Positions 23,301-35,474 of a stretch of DNA of 64,000 bases are shown piece by piece. Made by a program: the position numbers and the translations under genes. The stretch spans positions 912,501 to 976,500 of the forward strand of contig JAEMWC010000230.1 in NCBI GenBank assembly GCA_016490735.1. The letters run 5' to 3'. This DNA comes from Pachyseris speciosa (taxonomy: Eukaryota; Cnidaria; Anthozoa; Scleractinia; Pachyseridae). The notes beneath the pieces are model-generated. The model saw only the letters and a list, made by a program, of their open reading frames with translations, had not been told where the DNA came from and searched no databases. How positions within the stretch are numbered: the first letter of the stretch is position 1; each line of letters opens with the position of its first letter.

Positions 23301-24155
23301 TTTATCACAGTCTATTATTATTATTTATGGTGAATTCGATTTCGACCAGTTTTGGAGATTATGGAAAACTCGAGAAATCTAAGATGGCGAAGAAATAAAA
23401 TTATTCCCACGCGTACGTTGCGAAACGCCATCCTCTACAATATTTGTCACGGCCCATAACCGGGTTAAGGAAACCTCCACCTAAAAAGCCCATGCAAGGA
23501 AAGGTTAATTCATTTTTTCGCGTTAAACACCAAAGATCAGAAGAGTCAACCTGTTAATTAACTCATAATGCGGATACACTGTTGCAGTTACTGTTTTTTG
23601 CATCGTTTTTGTTAATGCAGCGATTGCCATTTAGATAGTTTTACTGTACAAATGTAAAACGCAGTTAATGGATCGTGGCACTCAATGCCCTGTGAGCTTT
23701 AAGTTTGTTGCTTTAATTAATCAGCCTACTATTGTACCTTTATCTTTACAGTCTCTTTGTTGTCGCTTTTAATGTATGGAACATTGTAACATTTTGGAAC
23801 TGTCTCGTTGCAGTTTATTTCATGCTTGCTAAGTGGTTCGATTGGTGAATATCCTCATCAAGTCCTAGTTCATATCTTGTAATGTCTAGCTTTCTATGGT
23901 ACAGCCTTGCCAACTGGCTTAGGCTATGGTCACTGTTTAACTATATAAGCGTTCCGTACAAGGTTCAAGTCACATTACTGGTAGTTGTTCAACTTACGGC
24001 AAAATCAATATTGTAAATCTACCCTCCCTCTCTGTAGGAGGTCTTTGTAGTAATTCAATAAACTTGGGGACACGTCTCGAGGAGACCTAGGGCGCCGGTT
24101 AAGTCTGCGCAGCGACTTCCCCGAGCAAGCTCAATTTATTGTTTCTCATTTTTTC
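23301..24155. other. No gene recognised; possible promoter-like sequence
   Basis: It has a TATA-like ctatataagcg (about 23940) and aataaa (about 24057), the spacing an LTR would show. No matching second LTR, target duplication or primer-binding site was found. Confidence 0.3.
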
Positions 24156-24189
24156 TACTAGCCAACAGTCTTGTCCGATCCAGCTCTCC

Positions 24190-24480
24190 TGGGGAGATAG
24201 CTGAGGCCCTACAGGTCGTCTAGTCACTAGGTGTTTGCGCGTTGCTGTCCTGAGGTTTCTGCTCGTAATGCTGTCGCAGTAACGCGTTGCTGGCCATGGT
24301 TACAGCTCGTAGCGCATCTAGTTTTTTTTCTGACCCGCCAATACTCTTCTTAAGAGCTATGTAGTTCATTTGCCAAATAACTTTTTGTCGGCAGAAAATG
24401 ACGAGAACCGATTTCAGGGCCAAATACGAGAAAACTCGTCTTGAAAATTAGTCATTTTGAAGCAAACCGCTTGCCTTAAC
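24190..24480 (-). repeat. Dispersed repeat, inverted relative to 28540-28700
   Basis: The minus strand reads tttgcttcaaaatgactaat, then tcgtcattttctgccgacaa and caaatgaactaca. The plus strand at 28582-28690 reads the same with few changes. Confidence 0.65.
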
Positions 24481-25370
24481 TATAAATCTAGAAGACGCCT
24501 ACTTGATATAAACTTATTCTTCAACTGTTCCTGGTCTTATTTAATAATTTCCATGAATATTTAAACAAATTGTGACACCGAGAGAGATCTGTAAGAAATC
24601 CACCTGCTTCTCTATTGAAATCACAAGGTAAATTGAAAAATTAATTTTCCCTAATACCTTTACCGCAAAACAAGATGAAATTTAGAAATTTAATTTTAGA
24701 GAAAATGGGATTTCTACTGATATAATCTTTTTTCTGGGGAAATAACATCGTGCTCTATAAGAGGCCGCTCAAAAACGCGTAAATTCACGAAATCAAACAA
24801 CTAAAAGATTGCGTGACGGATCGTGACAGATAGAGCAATTGTTATTGTCGGGTTATTTTAGCCCTACAGTAGAACTCGATAAAATTACATTTTGATTTGT
24901 GATGTTGATTTGTGTTATTTATCATTCTGTTTGAAAAAAAAAAAAAAAAGGTTTCACAGCATTTTTGTTTGATCAAAGCTTCCCCTCACTGGGCACAGTA
25001 CTGTACGTACCACTGACCATTTCTTTCACTTGGGTGATGGTGTTTACGATTCCCTTTACGAGTTTATGGATGTAAATGGATGCTTTCACATATTTTTTTT
25101 CACATATTTATTACTAGGAAGTTTATAGTTTTGTTGATCCTTCAAATCCTCGAAATGACAATTTGTTATGGTTGTCAATTATAAACAGGTTCCATAATTT
25201 TCCTTATAGCCGTTTCATGCACAGCTCTGTAAAGCTAACTAGCACCACTGCAATGGTATTTACGAGCTCTTTTCAGAGCATAACCGGAACAATCTGCTGG
25301 AATGATAGGTTAGATAAAAGCAAAAGTCATGAAATAAGTTCTCCACGCAGTTGCTCAAAGGATATTAGGG
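24481..25370. other. No gene recognised
   Basis: AT-rich, with poly-A near 24935. No open frame with a recognisable domain. Confidence 0.5.
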
Positions 25371-25375
25371 ATCAT

Positions 25376-25433
25376 TATTCCATGTATGGTCATTGTTCCA
25401 TGTATGGTCATTGTTCCATGTATGGTCATTTTC
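25376..25433 (+). repeat. 18-bp tandem repeat, three copies
   Basis: ttccatgtatggtcattg occurs three times without change except at the last end. Confidence 0.95.
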
Positions 25434-25439
25434 TGGAGT

Positions 25440-26110
25440 AACCAGAGAGAGTAAACTTATTCTTGCTAGAGTTGGTGTTTTCAATGAGGAGGAGACTTCA
25501 GCACAGAAATTTGACACAATATGCCCATACCACAGACGTGAACTCGGGCTTGGCTGGCGGCCAATAACGAAATGCCTCATTCAACACCTACGCGTATCTT
25601 TACACCAAAATGATACGGAAATGACTGCGGAGACACAAACTTGCACTAGAACACGAAACGCTCTATGACAAGGCCATGAAAGAATACGCGACTATACTGA
25701 ATGGACTGTAGTGCGAGTAAGGTTCCAACGGTAATAGATGGAAGTAAATCATCACTAACAACTGGTACTCTAACGGTGGGATGGGCATTGAAATCAACAC
25801 TATCACGTCGCGCGAAATTTACCGACAAGCAAAAGCGGTACCTTAATGCCAAGTTAAAATTGGAGAGAGAACTGGGAAGAAGGCCGACCTGACCGATGTG
25901 TCTAAAGCCACGAGAACTGCGAAAGATAGCAAGAGAGAGACTATTCTGTGACAGCGATTTTCTCACGAGCCACCAAATGAGCAGTTACTTCTCTCGCCTT
26001 GCTGCTAAGCGAAGTGTCCATGTATATCAGCTTGTTCAGACTCCAGGAGAAGACCGTCACTGTGTGCGTAGCAACAATGTTTTGTCTGAAATCAGCATTC
26101 AACATTAACA
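25440..26110 (+). pseudogene. Frameshifted copy of a cnidarian multicopy gene
   Basis: Conserved pieces are spread over different frames: FDTICPYHRRELGLGWRP then KCLIQH (about 25505-25585), VGWALKS...FTDKQKRYLNAK (about 25775-25855), ADLTDVSKATRTAKDSKRE (about 25885-25940), and SDFLTSHQMSSYFSRLAAKR (about 25950-26015). I recognise this order (His/Cys-rich CPYHR...WRP block, then WALK...RF..KQK.YL, then FL...Q...FFSRLA) from large sets of uncharacterised coral proteins. Function unknown. At least two frame changes and several stops make it non-functional. A mobile origin is possible. Confidence 0.6.
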
Positions 26111-26414
26111 TCCGATCATCTATGACTCCTACATCATCTGTGAGTTAGTGATGGGCTCTGTTCCTAATGAGAATCAATGTTACGAAGTAGCTGTGAAGCC
26201 TTCGGTCTTGACACATCGGAAATTATGGTCAGGCGGAAAAAGCCATTTGTGGAATTGTTCTCAAACCTGGTGAAGGGCTATTGTCACGCTAGCAGCACTC
26301 ATAATGTCTACAGTATACGTTATTAGTGTCTGGTGCAGACGGGGGGGTGTACTTCCTTGTAATAGGCTAATAGAGATGTGCCCCTGGATGGGGTCGCATT
26401 TCACGACCGGATAT

Positions 26415-27095
26415 GCAATAAAGGGTTTTCACGTGACGTCATAAAAAATAAAATTCAAAAGCAAACCGACTTTTGCATTTTTATCTTCATCACGTAAAAT
26501 ACATTTTAGAAATGTATCTGATTGCACGTTTTCCGCTCGGTAACTTGCTTTGTTTTGACAGGAGCCCATAACTAGGAGCGTACAACTCCCATACTAAGCC
26601 GATCTATTTTTAGACTATCTTTTCATGCGAAAAAGGGCAACGAGGACGACAACGGCCACGAGAGCATCACATAACAATAGTTTTAATGTGCGTAACACAA
26701 AGGCTCAAAGGCTGAATTTTAGAGTTTTTCACATTGCGTGACATAAAGATATCTGCTAACAAGCTTGCCGCTTACATGAAAACATCGATTCACCATGTGG
26801 TTTTGAGTTTTGAAAAGCCAACATGGTAAGAGAAGCGTCTATGTGTATGTTTGAAAGCTCAACAGAGAGAGCAAAGCCTTTGAGATAGCTAAATTAAGAA
26901 ACATATGTTTTAACTCGTTTTAGGCCGCCATCTTGGCGTTCCTCGGGGGGACACCAAGATGGCGTTTCCATACAAAACACTACAATTTTGAGTGGCACAT
27001 TTTGCTAAATAACTCCAGTACGGGATATCGCACGGCCTTGAGACTTTGACATGTTGTTTATTTATTACTCTTCTATAATATCACAATTTCTTGAC
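26415..27095 (+). repeat. Dispersed repeat, inverted copy of 45925-46475
   Basis: Plus-strand words here (gttttcacgtgacgtca, tcatcacgtaaaa.ac.tttta, atggcgt..cata.aaa) occur as reverse complement at 45925-46475. A terminal TTTTCACGTGACGTCA end is common to both. Probably a non-autonomous DNA element. Confidence 0.75.
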
Positions 27096-27140
27096 TTTAT
27101 CTATCTATCTATTTATTTATTCATTTATTTATTTATTTGA
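27090..27140 (+). repeat. (ATCT)n/(ATTT)n microsatellite
   Basis: Short array of tatc passing to attt units at the end of the dispersed repeat. Confidence 0.8.
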
Positions 27141-27399
27141 ACAAATATTTTAACAGGATGTTCCCAGTTCAGCAAGGCTATCTATTGAATGGTTGGAGCG
27201 TGACTTGACTCAGTTGCTTGACTGAAAACGCTATATAATGTGGTTGCATTTTCAGTGAGTTACTAGAATGGTGTCGCACATTTTTGGTATTTTGGGAGTA
27301 AGAAAATTCTAGCAAGTAGGGATTTAAAGATGGGAAGACTCGCATAGAGTAAAATAGTTATCACCGTGTTTAGTGCGGTTGTTAACATATTTTATTACA

Positions 27400-27790
27400 C
27401 CAATTGGTGTTGTTGGTGTGATCCTTGCAATCTGATTGGCTCTCAAAAGTGCAATTTATTCCCAAATTGCACCATTTTTTTACTCTAAATCGCATCGTTT
27501 TCTGTAACTCATAAAAATGAAAATGAAATAATACTAACCTATCAAATTTCATGTATAAACAAATATTAATATTGACAAAAGACTGTGTGATTTCAAAATG
27601 GGTGTAATAAAGTGATAATTGAACTTCGTGTCATGCAAGTTTGGTCTGACATCATACTTGTGATTTCAAATCAAACCGGCGATGCGCGCTCGTTCGATTT
27701 TGAAATCACGCATATGATTTCAGACCAAATTGCACTCCACTCAGTTCAATTACCATTATTACCAATCAGTTCGCATTACATTCCGTTCTT
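27400..27790. mobile_element. Foldback MITE
   Basis: Arms: ataattgaacttcgtgtcat...tttggtctgacatcata..tgatttcaaa is mirrored by ...ttgaaatcacgcatatgatttcagaccaaa...agttcaatta. The loop is GC-rich (ggcgatgcgcgctcg, about 27678). The outer limits are approximate. Confidence 0.65.
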
Positions 27791-28539
27791 GAAATCACAA
27801 GTTACATGGTTTATTTTTCTTTGTCTTGTATTAATTATCATAATCTGGAACAAAGGAAAGTGAAAATGGAACTCGTTTGAAAAACAGAAGTTCACCCAAG
27901 GAGGAAAAAGGTGAGCCACAACACATATGTAGCTCCAAAATGAGTGAGTCGGAATGTTAGAAAAACAACAAAACTTTGTAGGATTACCCTTGAAATAACA
28001 TGGATATCTGGTCCAACTATAATTCATATATTGAAATTAAAGATCAGTTTTAAATCTTACTTCACTCCACCATAACAGAAGGGGAACGCAGCAAAGAAAT
28101 ACGTAAAATGTTTAGATTTTCAAAAGAACGTGCTGGTGATTGTAACAAACCAAGGGAGGGAACCTCGAATTTACCTTTCCTTTGACTTCTGTGGCACTGG
28201 AAGACGTACTGCGATCAAGGTATGTCATGCAATCCACTAGCCACGTGTATTATTTTTCGTGCTGTTTACGCCATTTTTGCGCTCTCTCACGGAGCACTTT
28301 TTCATTTCCCCAGAATAATTTTTCCATTGATTGAAAGGCCATTTATTCATAAGTTTAATTTGTAAATTTCGTTTTAATTGTGATAAAGGTAGTGCGGTAA
28401 ATTATTTTCTCAGTTTAGCCTGTCGATTATATAGAGAGACAGGTGGATTTCTTTCAGGTCTCTCTCAATATCATCATGTCTTTCAATTTTCATGGAAATT
28501 GTAAAATAAAACCTGAAAAAGTTGTAGAACAAGCTGATT

Positions 28540-28700
28540 ATAAGTGGATGTCTTCTGGCTGTAAAGTCAAGGCAAGCAATTTGCTTCAAAATGACTACTT
28601 TTCAAGCCGAATTTTCTCGTATCTGACCCTAAAATTCACTATCGTCATTTTCTGCCGAAACAATAAATTATTTGTCAAATGAACTACACAGCGATGAATA
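28540..28700 (+). repeat. Dispersed repeat, partner of 24190-24480
   Basis: See the inverse copy at 24190. The open frame it contains (tctgaccctaaaattcact...) is not preserved between copies. Confidence 0.6.
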
Positions 28701-29165
28701 ACCTAATATGAACTACTAATAGCCAGAGTTTGAACGATTTTGAGTTTCCGCATTTTGCCGTTATTTTCCGATTTTGTTTGATTCTTGCAGACATTCACTC
28801 TTAAGTTGGCGCGTTGCGGGCCTCAGGTGTGCTGCCGCAGCAGTGTGTGGACCTAGGTTGCAACTCGTAGTGCCAAGAGAAGTGAGGCCTTGAAATGGTC
28901 ATGCAAGCGAAGTCGCCTGTCATGCTAATCACTCAGCGGTGTGCCCCCATTACGACAAAAAGGTGTGGTTGTCTTGCGTTTAGTCATAGTTTAATTTTAA
29001 ATCAGCCAAGCAATTTTATTTATCATTTATTGCACGAAACTTAACATACATATGAAACCAACGTAAGAAGAACAAACTCACAATTTTAGGAGGAGTAGGT
29101 TCCTTAGCAGCATATATATCCACATCACGTTTAGGAAGTTACAACAGTAACAAAGGTCAAGCCAG
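28701..29165. other. 3' flank of the minus-strand receptor
   Basis: Contains TTTATT at about 29017 and 29028, i.e. AATAAA on the minus strand, about 145 bases past the stop of the receptor. These may be its polyadenylation signals. Nothing else recognised. Confidence 0.5.
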
Positions 29166-29169
29166 TTTT

Positions 29170-30102
29170 CTAGTTTTGAAACATCTCGGTGCACTCTTTC
29201 TTACGGGATATCTCGAGTTCATGAAGTTCAATACGTTGGACACGACTTGGTTTGACAATCCTCCTAGCGACGAAGGGCTTGTACAATGCTCTCCTAAAGT
29301 CCTGCATTCTTATGACATATATCATGGGATTGACCAAAGAGCACGCATAATATAGTACATAAACTGCCAACCGAACGTGAAAATGCGTCGTTTTGGGCAA
29401 TTCACTCCACATGTCAAACGGAATGACGGCATAGATTGCATAGGGTAGAATTGTCAGCACTGATATGCCAGTAACTATGAATAAGGTAAAGGACAGTTTC
29501 CTGTCTGAAGCAACTGCTCCAAAAGGATGGCGAGAGGGGTTACTTGCGATTTTTACAATAATAATGACGTAAGAGACCGTGAGTATCAGAAGTGTGAAGA
29601 CAATGAATGAAGTCCATAAGTAGTAGCTACCTACTGGTATGTACTGGTAAAGAACAGCATCCACAGAGGCAATAATTAAACTTAGCAACCAGCTATAGGC
29701 GATGGTAGTAACGTAAACCCGTTCCCCAGTTAAACAGTGCTTGAAAGGATAAAGTGTTGCATGAAGGCGCTCTAGAGATATTAAAGACAAGCTGGCCATG
29801 GAAGATATCGGGAAAATGCTGTAAAAGAGTAAAATGATGAAATCTTGCCATTTAAAACCAACTTCGTACTCGGAGTCTGGCGAGTATATCTCCATGGGCG
29901 CCGTGACTGCTCCAACCAGTAAATCTGCAACGGTGAGGTTTATAATTAAGTACGTACTGCGCTTGCGTAAATGTAGGTTTCGTGCAAAGGTGATAAGAGC
30001 TAAGGCGTTCACTATGAATATCACTATTGATTCACTAAGGATTGCTGCTGACCATATTGTGTCCTCCTGTCGAGATTGATGCGTATCAGCTTCATTAGTC
30101 AT
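29170..30102 (-). CDS. Class A GPCR of a second family
   Basis: A rhodopsin-like seven-helix receptor of 310 residues in one coding exon, plasma membrane. I start at the ATG 30102-30100 (MTNEADTHQ); the frame runs five codons further up but from GTG. TM1 has VNALALI, TM2 NLTVADLLVG, TM3 ends SLERLHA (ERL for DRY), TM4 W is in YSWLLSLI, TM6 GISVLTILPYAIY has Pro but no CW, and TM7 has NPMIYVIR (good NPxxY). No cysteine is visible at the top of TM3 (GFKWQD) or in loop 2 (YIPVGSYYLW), so the usual disulfide is missing. Anthozoan genomes carry many such amine/adenosine-like orphans. Not related closely to the other three receptors here. Ligand unknown. Confidence 0.88.
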   Translation of the reverse strand: MTNEADTHQSRQEDTIWSAAILSESIVIFIVNALALITFARNLHLRKRSTYLIINLTVADLLVGAVTAPMEIYSPDSEYEVGFKWQDFIILLFYSIFPISSMASLSLISLERLHATLYPFKHCLTGERVYVTTIAYSWLLSLIIASVDAVLYQYIPVGSYYLWTSFIVFTLLILTVSYVIIIVKIASNPSRHPFGAVASDRKLSFTLFIVTGISVLTILPYAIYAVIPFDMWSELPKTTHFHVRLAVYVLYYACSLVNPMIYVIRMQDFRRALYKPFVARRIVKPSRVQRIELHELEISRKKECTEMFQN

Positions 30103-30179
30103 TCTCGAGCAAAACACGAAGGTTGACGTTTCTTCTGCTATGACCGTCTTTCCATATTGAATGCATGTAGCTGCAATCT
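30103..30179 (-). promoter_or_regulatory. 5'UTR exon start and 3' splice site of the minus receptor
   Basis: On the minus strand TTTTTACTTTCCATAG precedes a 75-base leader and the ATG. The AG is at 30179-30178. It fits one untranslated intron upstream of a single coding exon, as proposed for receptors B and C. Confidence 0.4.
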
Positions 30180-30544
30180 ATGGAAAGTAAAAACACAAAG
30201 TTACATTTGGGGAAGGATTAGGTCTTCTGATAAAGTTCCTTTCCGCGCTATACCGTACTTTTTCAACCGATTTCTCTCAGAGCGATCTGTATGGGCCTTG
30301 CAGCACCACAGTTACTGGTAGGGATTGAAGTTTGCTATGATAAAGGTTTCAGTAACGCCGATAATTAAATTCAGGAAATTTGTCGCCCTTTAGCAGGGAT
30401 TTTAATATGCGACAAATAAAGCAAAACTTCATAGTCCTACTACAGCTAGATAAAACGGAAGACGAGTGAAACTGGACCGCAAACTCAAAACAACTTTGAT
30501 GAATATTATGAAAGGTGTTCGTCATCGTGGTTTCAAATGATAGC

Positions 30545-30930
30545 TGAGTTAATCTTTTGTGTCACGATTGAGTCACAAAGATGTGGATCGCGACGTTTCG
30601 ACCGCTATACTGCTGGTCTTCATCAGGCGATGGTGTCGACTGGCTGAGTGAGTATAAGAAGCACCGTGGCTGGTGGTGATTGGCGCGTTTCGATCCTCGC
30701 TTAGGCTGTTGTTGATTGGAGGATTTCGATCCTTGTCGTTCAGACTAGAAATTGTTCCCTCAGCGGTCCGCTTTTGGTACTCATCGGCTGATGTGGTGTT
30801 TGATCGTGGGCATCCACGCTTCAGGAATGTCAATTCCACTGTCCCTGTTGATGTTGTTAGGGTGAAGTCTGAGGGAACAATTTCTAGTCTGAACGACGTT
30901 ACTGCCCATTTACAACTGCCATACACAACT
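30545..30930 (-). mobile_element. Penelope-like 3'-end remnant with a 29-bp inverted repeat
   Basis: The minus strand contains the motif region gatgaagaccagcagtatag cggtcgaaacgtcgc (about 30590-30630), the UTR signature I associate with Penelope-like elements. gtcgttcagactagaaattg...ccctcag (about 30739) is repeated exactly in reverse at about 30869-30897. The minus frame 30573-30926 is open but without a domain. Confidence 0.5.
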
Positions 30931-31437
30931 GATCTATGGCTTGGAATGTTTTATCGATTTATTCGATATCTAAAGTATGGTTTATTTTCCTATTTTGTTT
31001 TGTTTCATTTCACTTCATTGTATTGCAGTTTTATTTTTTTTTTCTTTGTATTTCAGATTTTCCTTATAGCACAGTTTAAGACCTTGACCTTTTTAAAGTT
31101 GAAAAAGTCTGCATGACCCAAACAAGAAGTCTTTTTTTAAAACTACAAATTAAAATTTGCTTTGAAGTTTATCACGGCAAAATTATTTTTCACAAGGGTG
31201 CAAGGTGGCAAATTTCAATCTAAGTGTAATAACTGTCCAAATTAATTTTCACTTGAACCAACTGCGAGTGGACTGGGAGCAAGAGCCAGTTGACGTTGTT
31301 TTGTATATTTTCACAAAAACGATGCAGAAAGATAGTTTTGAATTTCCAGCAGTTTCTTTCATTGGGTTTTTTTTTTTTTTTTCAATTTATATCGGAAAAG
31401 ACGCTATGCCAAATTCTCGCCGTAGTTAAAGTAATGT

Positions 31438-31545
31438 TTAATAAATGAGCAGGAGTGTTTTATCAAGTTTAAAACACAAGGCGCAGCCGAGTGTTTTAGG
31501 ACTTGATAAAACACGATTTGCAAATTTATTGAACGGCTTAAAAAG
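31438..31545. mobile_element. Foldback MITE
   Basis: aataaatg...gtgttttatcaagt.taaaacac is mirrored by gtgttttaggacttgataaaacac...aaatttatt. A second small hairpin, gtgtctttatcagatataaagacac (31628-31652), may belong to the same element. Confidence 0.6.
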
Positions 31546-31659
31546 CTTTATTGTACATTTATCCATGCTTACACTAAAATTTAGATTTTGGGTTATTTTT
31601 GCCTAGAAAATCGGATGTAAAATTTAGCCGTGTCTTTATCAGATATAAAGACACTCATT

Positions 31660-33970
31660 AAAATTTAATTTCTTTTGTATTTCCTTCATGAATTATTAAT
31701 GAGCTTTTCATAAGTTTTCATTTGTTATTCTCGTAATTGATGTGTCTCTGCTGAGATATGTCAGCCTAATCGGTGATTCCTTTGAATAATGACATAATTC
31801 TAGTACTCAGATGGGCATAAGCATTTGCATCTTGGTGCAGGTGTTTTATTTTTGGAAAAACAACTGAAACAAAATGACAGATAAATAATTCGCTTGGTTG
31901 AAATCAACATGGGCTGCTTGTATAGTGGTTTGCACCTTGCCTCTTTTAAGCAGCCTTTCACTTTAAGGGTTGGATAGGTTTGCTGTAATTCGAATGAAAT
32001 GTAGAAATCAGTAACCCTCGATCGGAAGAAAACTTTTCCAAGTGATAGAAACAATAAACTGTCCCTGTCTTTAGACCAATTTAATGGGTCACTATTTGTA
32101 GATAGTCCTCGACAGACACTCTCTGGTTAAGAAGCTCCAAGAGATTATCAGCTCCTCGAAGTGGATAATTTTTTCCTATTTTTTGCATTATCGCTTGGTA
32201 AATCTTTGCGCTATTCACTACCACATCGCTCTTGTGCTATGATAAACCCCAAGAGTGGAGAGCGACCGAAAATTTGCCGAAGCGACGGTTGTAAAGTGAA
32301 GATTCTAGGCCAAATTCCTTAATATATGTTCTTCAGTTTCATCCAAGAGTGCTGGGATGCTTCCCAATGTTGAAAACTCGATTATTGTATTTGCAATATA
32401 TGTTTGTACTTACCTCTTTTAAATTTCATCTGTTTGTAGACAAAGTTTATAACTTGTGTCCCAAGCTGCTGTCAGTCGAACTCTTGCAGTTAAGATAAAG
32501 GCGGGTGCATCATATTAGCCTTTATTTCAATTTGTGAGTGAAGACAAAAGCACTGAGTACGTAATCCAGTTGATTGCCAAATTATTTTCTTACTTTTATT
32601 TTGAAGACTTTGCTATCGATGTCGAGAAAAACGAACTTCGCCCAAACTGTTCCTCCGCTTAAGCTTGATAGCGATCGAAAGGAAGCGAGCAGGGGTTTGG
32701 GAGCGGGTGGCAGATTCTGCCGACGGGGACTTTTAGACCAATGATCACCGAACGTTGCAACTCGATCTTCGCCAAAAACATAGCTTGAAACAATTTCGCG
32801 TGTAAGATTAACGTTCCCTGAAATTAACGGCTCACATTTCGGTTAGCGGGCGTTGAGAAATTAGAATATATGTCCCTGTTTGTGAATAGAATCTAGCTAT
32901 CCCATTGTAATTTCAATGCTTTTGTTTTTACATCATTATACCGTTCTTTTGTTGGCTTTGATCACTCGGTGATTAATTTTCGTGGTTCTCTGAGGTTTAA
33001 AATCCGATAATCAAAGAAGCTGTGGAAAACTGCGGGAAAAAAGATATGTTCTTTGATCTGAAATTTTACTCTTCTATTCTTACAAATTTGTTCTTGCCAT
33101 AATTAAACTTGCATATTTTTTTGACGGAAAACTGCTCTCGGTTTGCCTCCGTATTTTGCATTTTATATCCGGTCATTTGGCATCAAATATGACTATGTTG
33201 GAAGAAATAGACCACACGTTCCTTCAGTTTGGAAACGTAATTAGCTTATTTTTGCGTCAGAGAAGATCATCTTAATTCCGAGTTAGTTATTTTAGTGCTT
33301 CTTTTCCTTGTGAAATTTGGTGACTGCATCATGCATCTTCCGATCGCGACGTTGGCCGAACTACCTATTGACTGAGCAAGACAGCTGTATGTGTATGGGA
33401 AACAGCGGCGAGTCCAATTGGCTATCTAATTACCTTTTTAAAAGGTATTTCGCCTCCGTCTTTTGTAGTTTTGTTTACTTTTTCTGCATTATAAGGAAAG
33501 CGAAGTCTTCATTTTAATTTAAGTCCGAATTGATTAGGAAGGGAGGATAAGGGAAGTAAACAACCACAGCTTGATTAAAGAGTTCACTTTTTATCAGCTG
33601 TAGTAATATGACTTGCAAATGGCTTAGAGTTTTGTTTCTAAGCAGAGAAAACAACAATTTCAGTTTTTTTTTGTTATGCATTTGTGCGCACATGAGATTA
33701 ATCCCCAAGCAAGCCGGGAAAAATTGCGTGGATTTAGCTCTCTTCGGTATTTCTTTTCAAAACACTAACAAAAGCCATTGCATTAATATTATACTTACAC
33801 CAATTAGAACACATGTGCGTCGTCGGCGTACAGATCGTAAAAACGTGTTTAATGCAGGCCGATAAAATATCAGTTTCTTCTTCTGTTGTGAAGAATGGAA
33901 GATTACTAAATTCTTCCAGGTACTTAGTGAAACTTATATGCTGCATACTTTCTCACGAAGTTTCGGAATT
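31660..33970. other. Intergenic, nothing recognised
   Basis: AT-rich, short random frames only. No inverted repeat ends, tRNA or RT similarity noticed. Confidence 0.5.
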
Positions 33971-33976
33971 GTTTTA

Positions 33977-34396
33977 GGGCCTGATTGCATGGCGAATTTC
34001 AGCCCGGGCTGAAATTTCGCCCCTCCTCCCGGGCTGAAATTTTGTTGCGATTACATTGCGAATCTCAGCCCGGGTTCAAATTTCATGCTGGGCGTTAGGC
34101 CGTCCCACGCATCCCACCTCACACCCCACCCCACCCCTGGCCAAGGGGTGCGGGCTCTGGGAATGAATTGGTTTATTTCGTTGAAAACACCATCACTGCG
34201 CATGGCCAAACTCACTTTCCAGCCCTGGCTGAAATTTGAATGTGTCTACATGAGATTTTTCAACCTTTCAACCAGGGCTGAAATTTCCAGCCCAGTTTCA
34301 CTGGAAATTTCAGCCCGGGCTTTCATTCTCTTCATGTAATCGCAAAGGTCTTTTTCAGAAAATTTATTCTAGAGGCCGAGCTGTAATCAGGTCCTT
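33977..34396. mobile_element. MITE with CCCGGGCTGAAAT palindromes
   Basis: The ends are inverted: AGGGCCTGATTGCA... and ...TGTAATCAGGTCCTT. Inside, tttcagcccgggctgaaat and close variants recur at least five times in both orientations. No coding frame. Superfamily open; hAT is possible. Confidence 0.7.
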
Positions 34397-35180
34397 AGTC
34401 AATTACCACGTCATTCCGTTCCTTTGAGTTTACAGAAAGAAGTCTTTCGAAGGTATTTTTGGTTGCTTTGGGTCTTAAAATTTTACATGAATCTTCTAAG
34501 ATAGTTCGTGTCTCACTGTGCAGGGCATTTTGAAATTATAGCCTTGAAATTACAGACTCAAGCACAAAGCCGGGTGAGCAGTCAGAACGGCTCGGCCTTA
34601 TCAGTTTGCTTTCAAAACTCACATGAAACAGTCCCGCTTTTTGCTTAAAACTCAGCTAGTTCTGCAATGGCAACCAACCTTAGATAAGAATAGGAACCAA
34701 ATATTTTTGCGCAAAATTCCCTGTTTTCTCAGTTTCTTTTAACTTGTTTGTTTATTTGTTTGTTTGATTTGCCTTCCTAGTCTATTTTAGATGTAAATTT
34801 TGACCCAACTGACAAGATTATGTGGAACTTAAAACCCAATTGGCGGATCTAATTAATATCATGGCAAGAGCAAACGATGGAGCCCAATGACGTCATCACT
34901 GATATTGGACCACCTTATTTTGTGGATCATGGAAACGAGCTCTCTTTTAATTCATTACAAAGTCTTCTATCAAAACAAAAAAGAGGGACCGAATCAACGT
35001 CTTCCCTCTAAGTTTGCTGCAAAGCGGGATGTAGGTCTGCTTGTACTGTACGTAACTGCGTCAAAATCATTCTACTGTGGCATAAATAACATAAAGTTTC
35101 TTTTCTCATAACATTTCGCCTTTATTTCCAGTTTTGGACATTTTTATGGGCTTCAAAACGTTCAAAAACGAAGCATCATT
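34397..35180. other. Intergenic, nothing recognised
   Basis: No supported gene. Confidence 0.5.
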
Positions 35181-35184
35181 TGGC

Positions 35185-35312
35185 GCACGACCGAATCAGA
35201 AGGGAATTGGGTATATTCACGATTTGATGTCACAAACTGCTTTGCATGCAAATCGAGAATATAATTAATAGACCCAATCCCATCCAAGCTCGGTCGTGGG
35301 ACAGATGATGGC
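35185..35312. mobile_element. Small inverted-repeat element (tentative)
   Basis: gcacgaccgaatcagaaggg...attgggtatatt is mirrored by aatagacccaatcccatcca agctcggtcgtggg. Imperfect arms of about 35 bp. Confidence 0.4.
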
Positions 35313-35474
35313 CAGATTTTGCAACTTTTACACCCTATGAAAATTTAAAATAACTAGTCAAGATTTGGTAAAAAAAAAAAAAAAAGAAAAAGAAAAAAAG
35401 GCGCAGTGCGTTTCAAACAGGTGCAAAGATTTATTTTAGTGAAAGACAATATTTTGGTGTCAGGTACACTTTAA

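Noticed and set aside
23447..24170. Solo LTR (TGTCACGG start, TATA-like and AATAAA inside)
   Set aside because: No target duplication, no clear 3' end and no second copy in the window.
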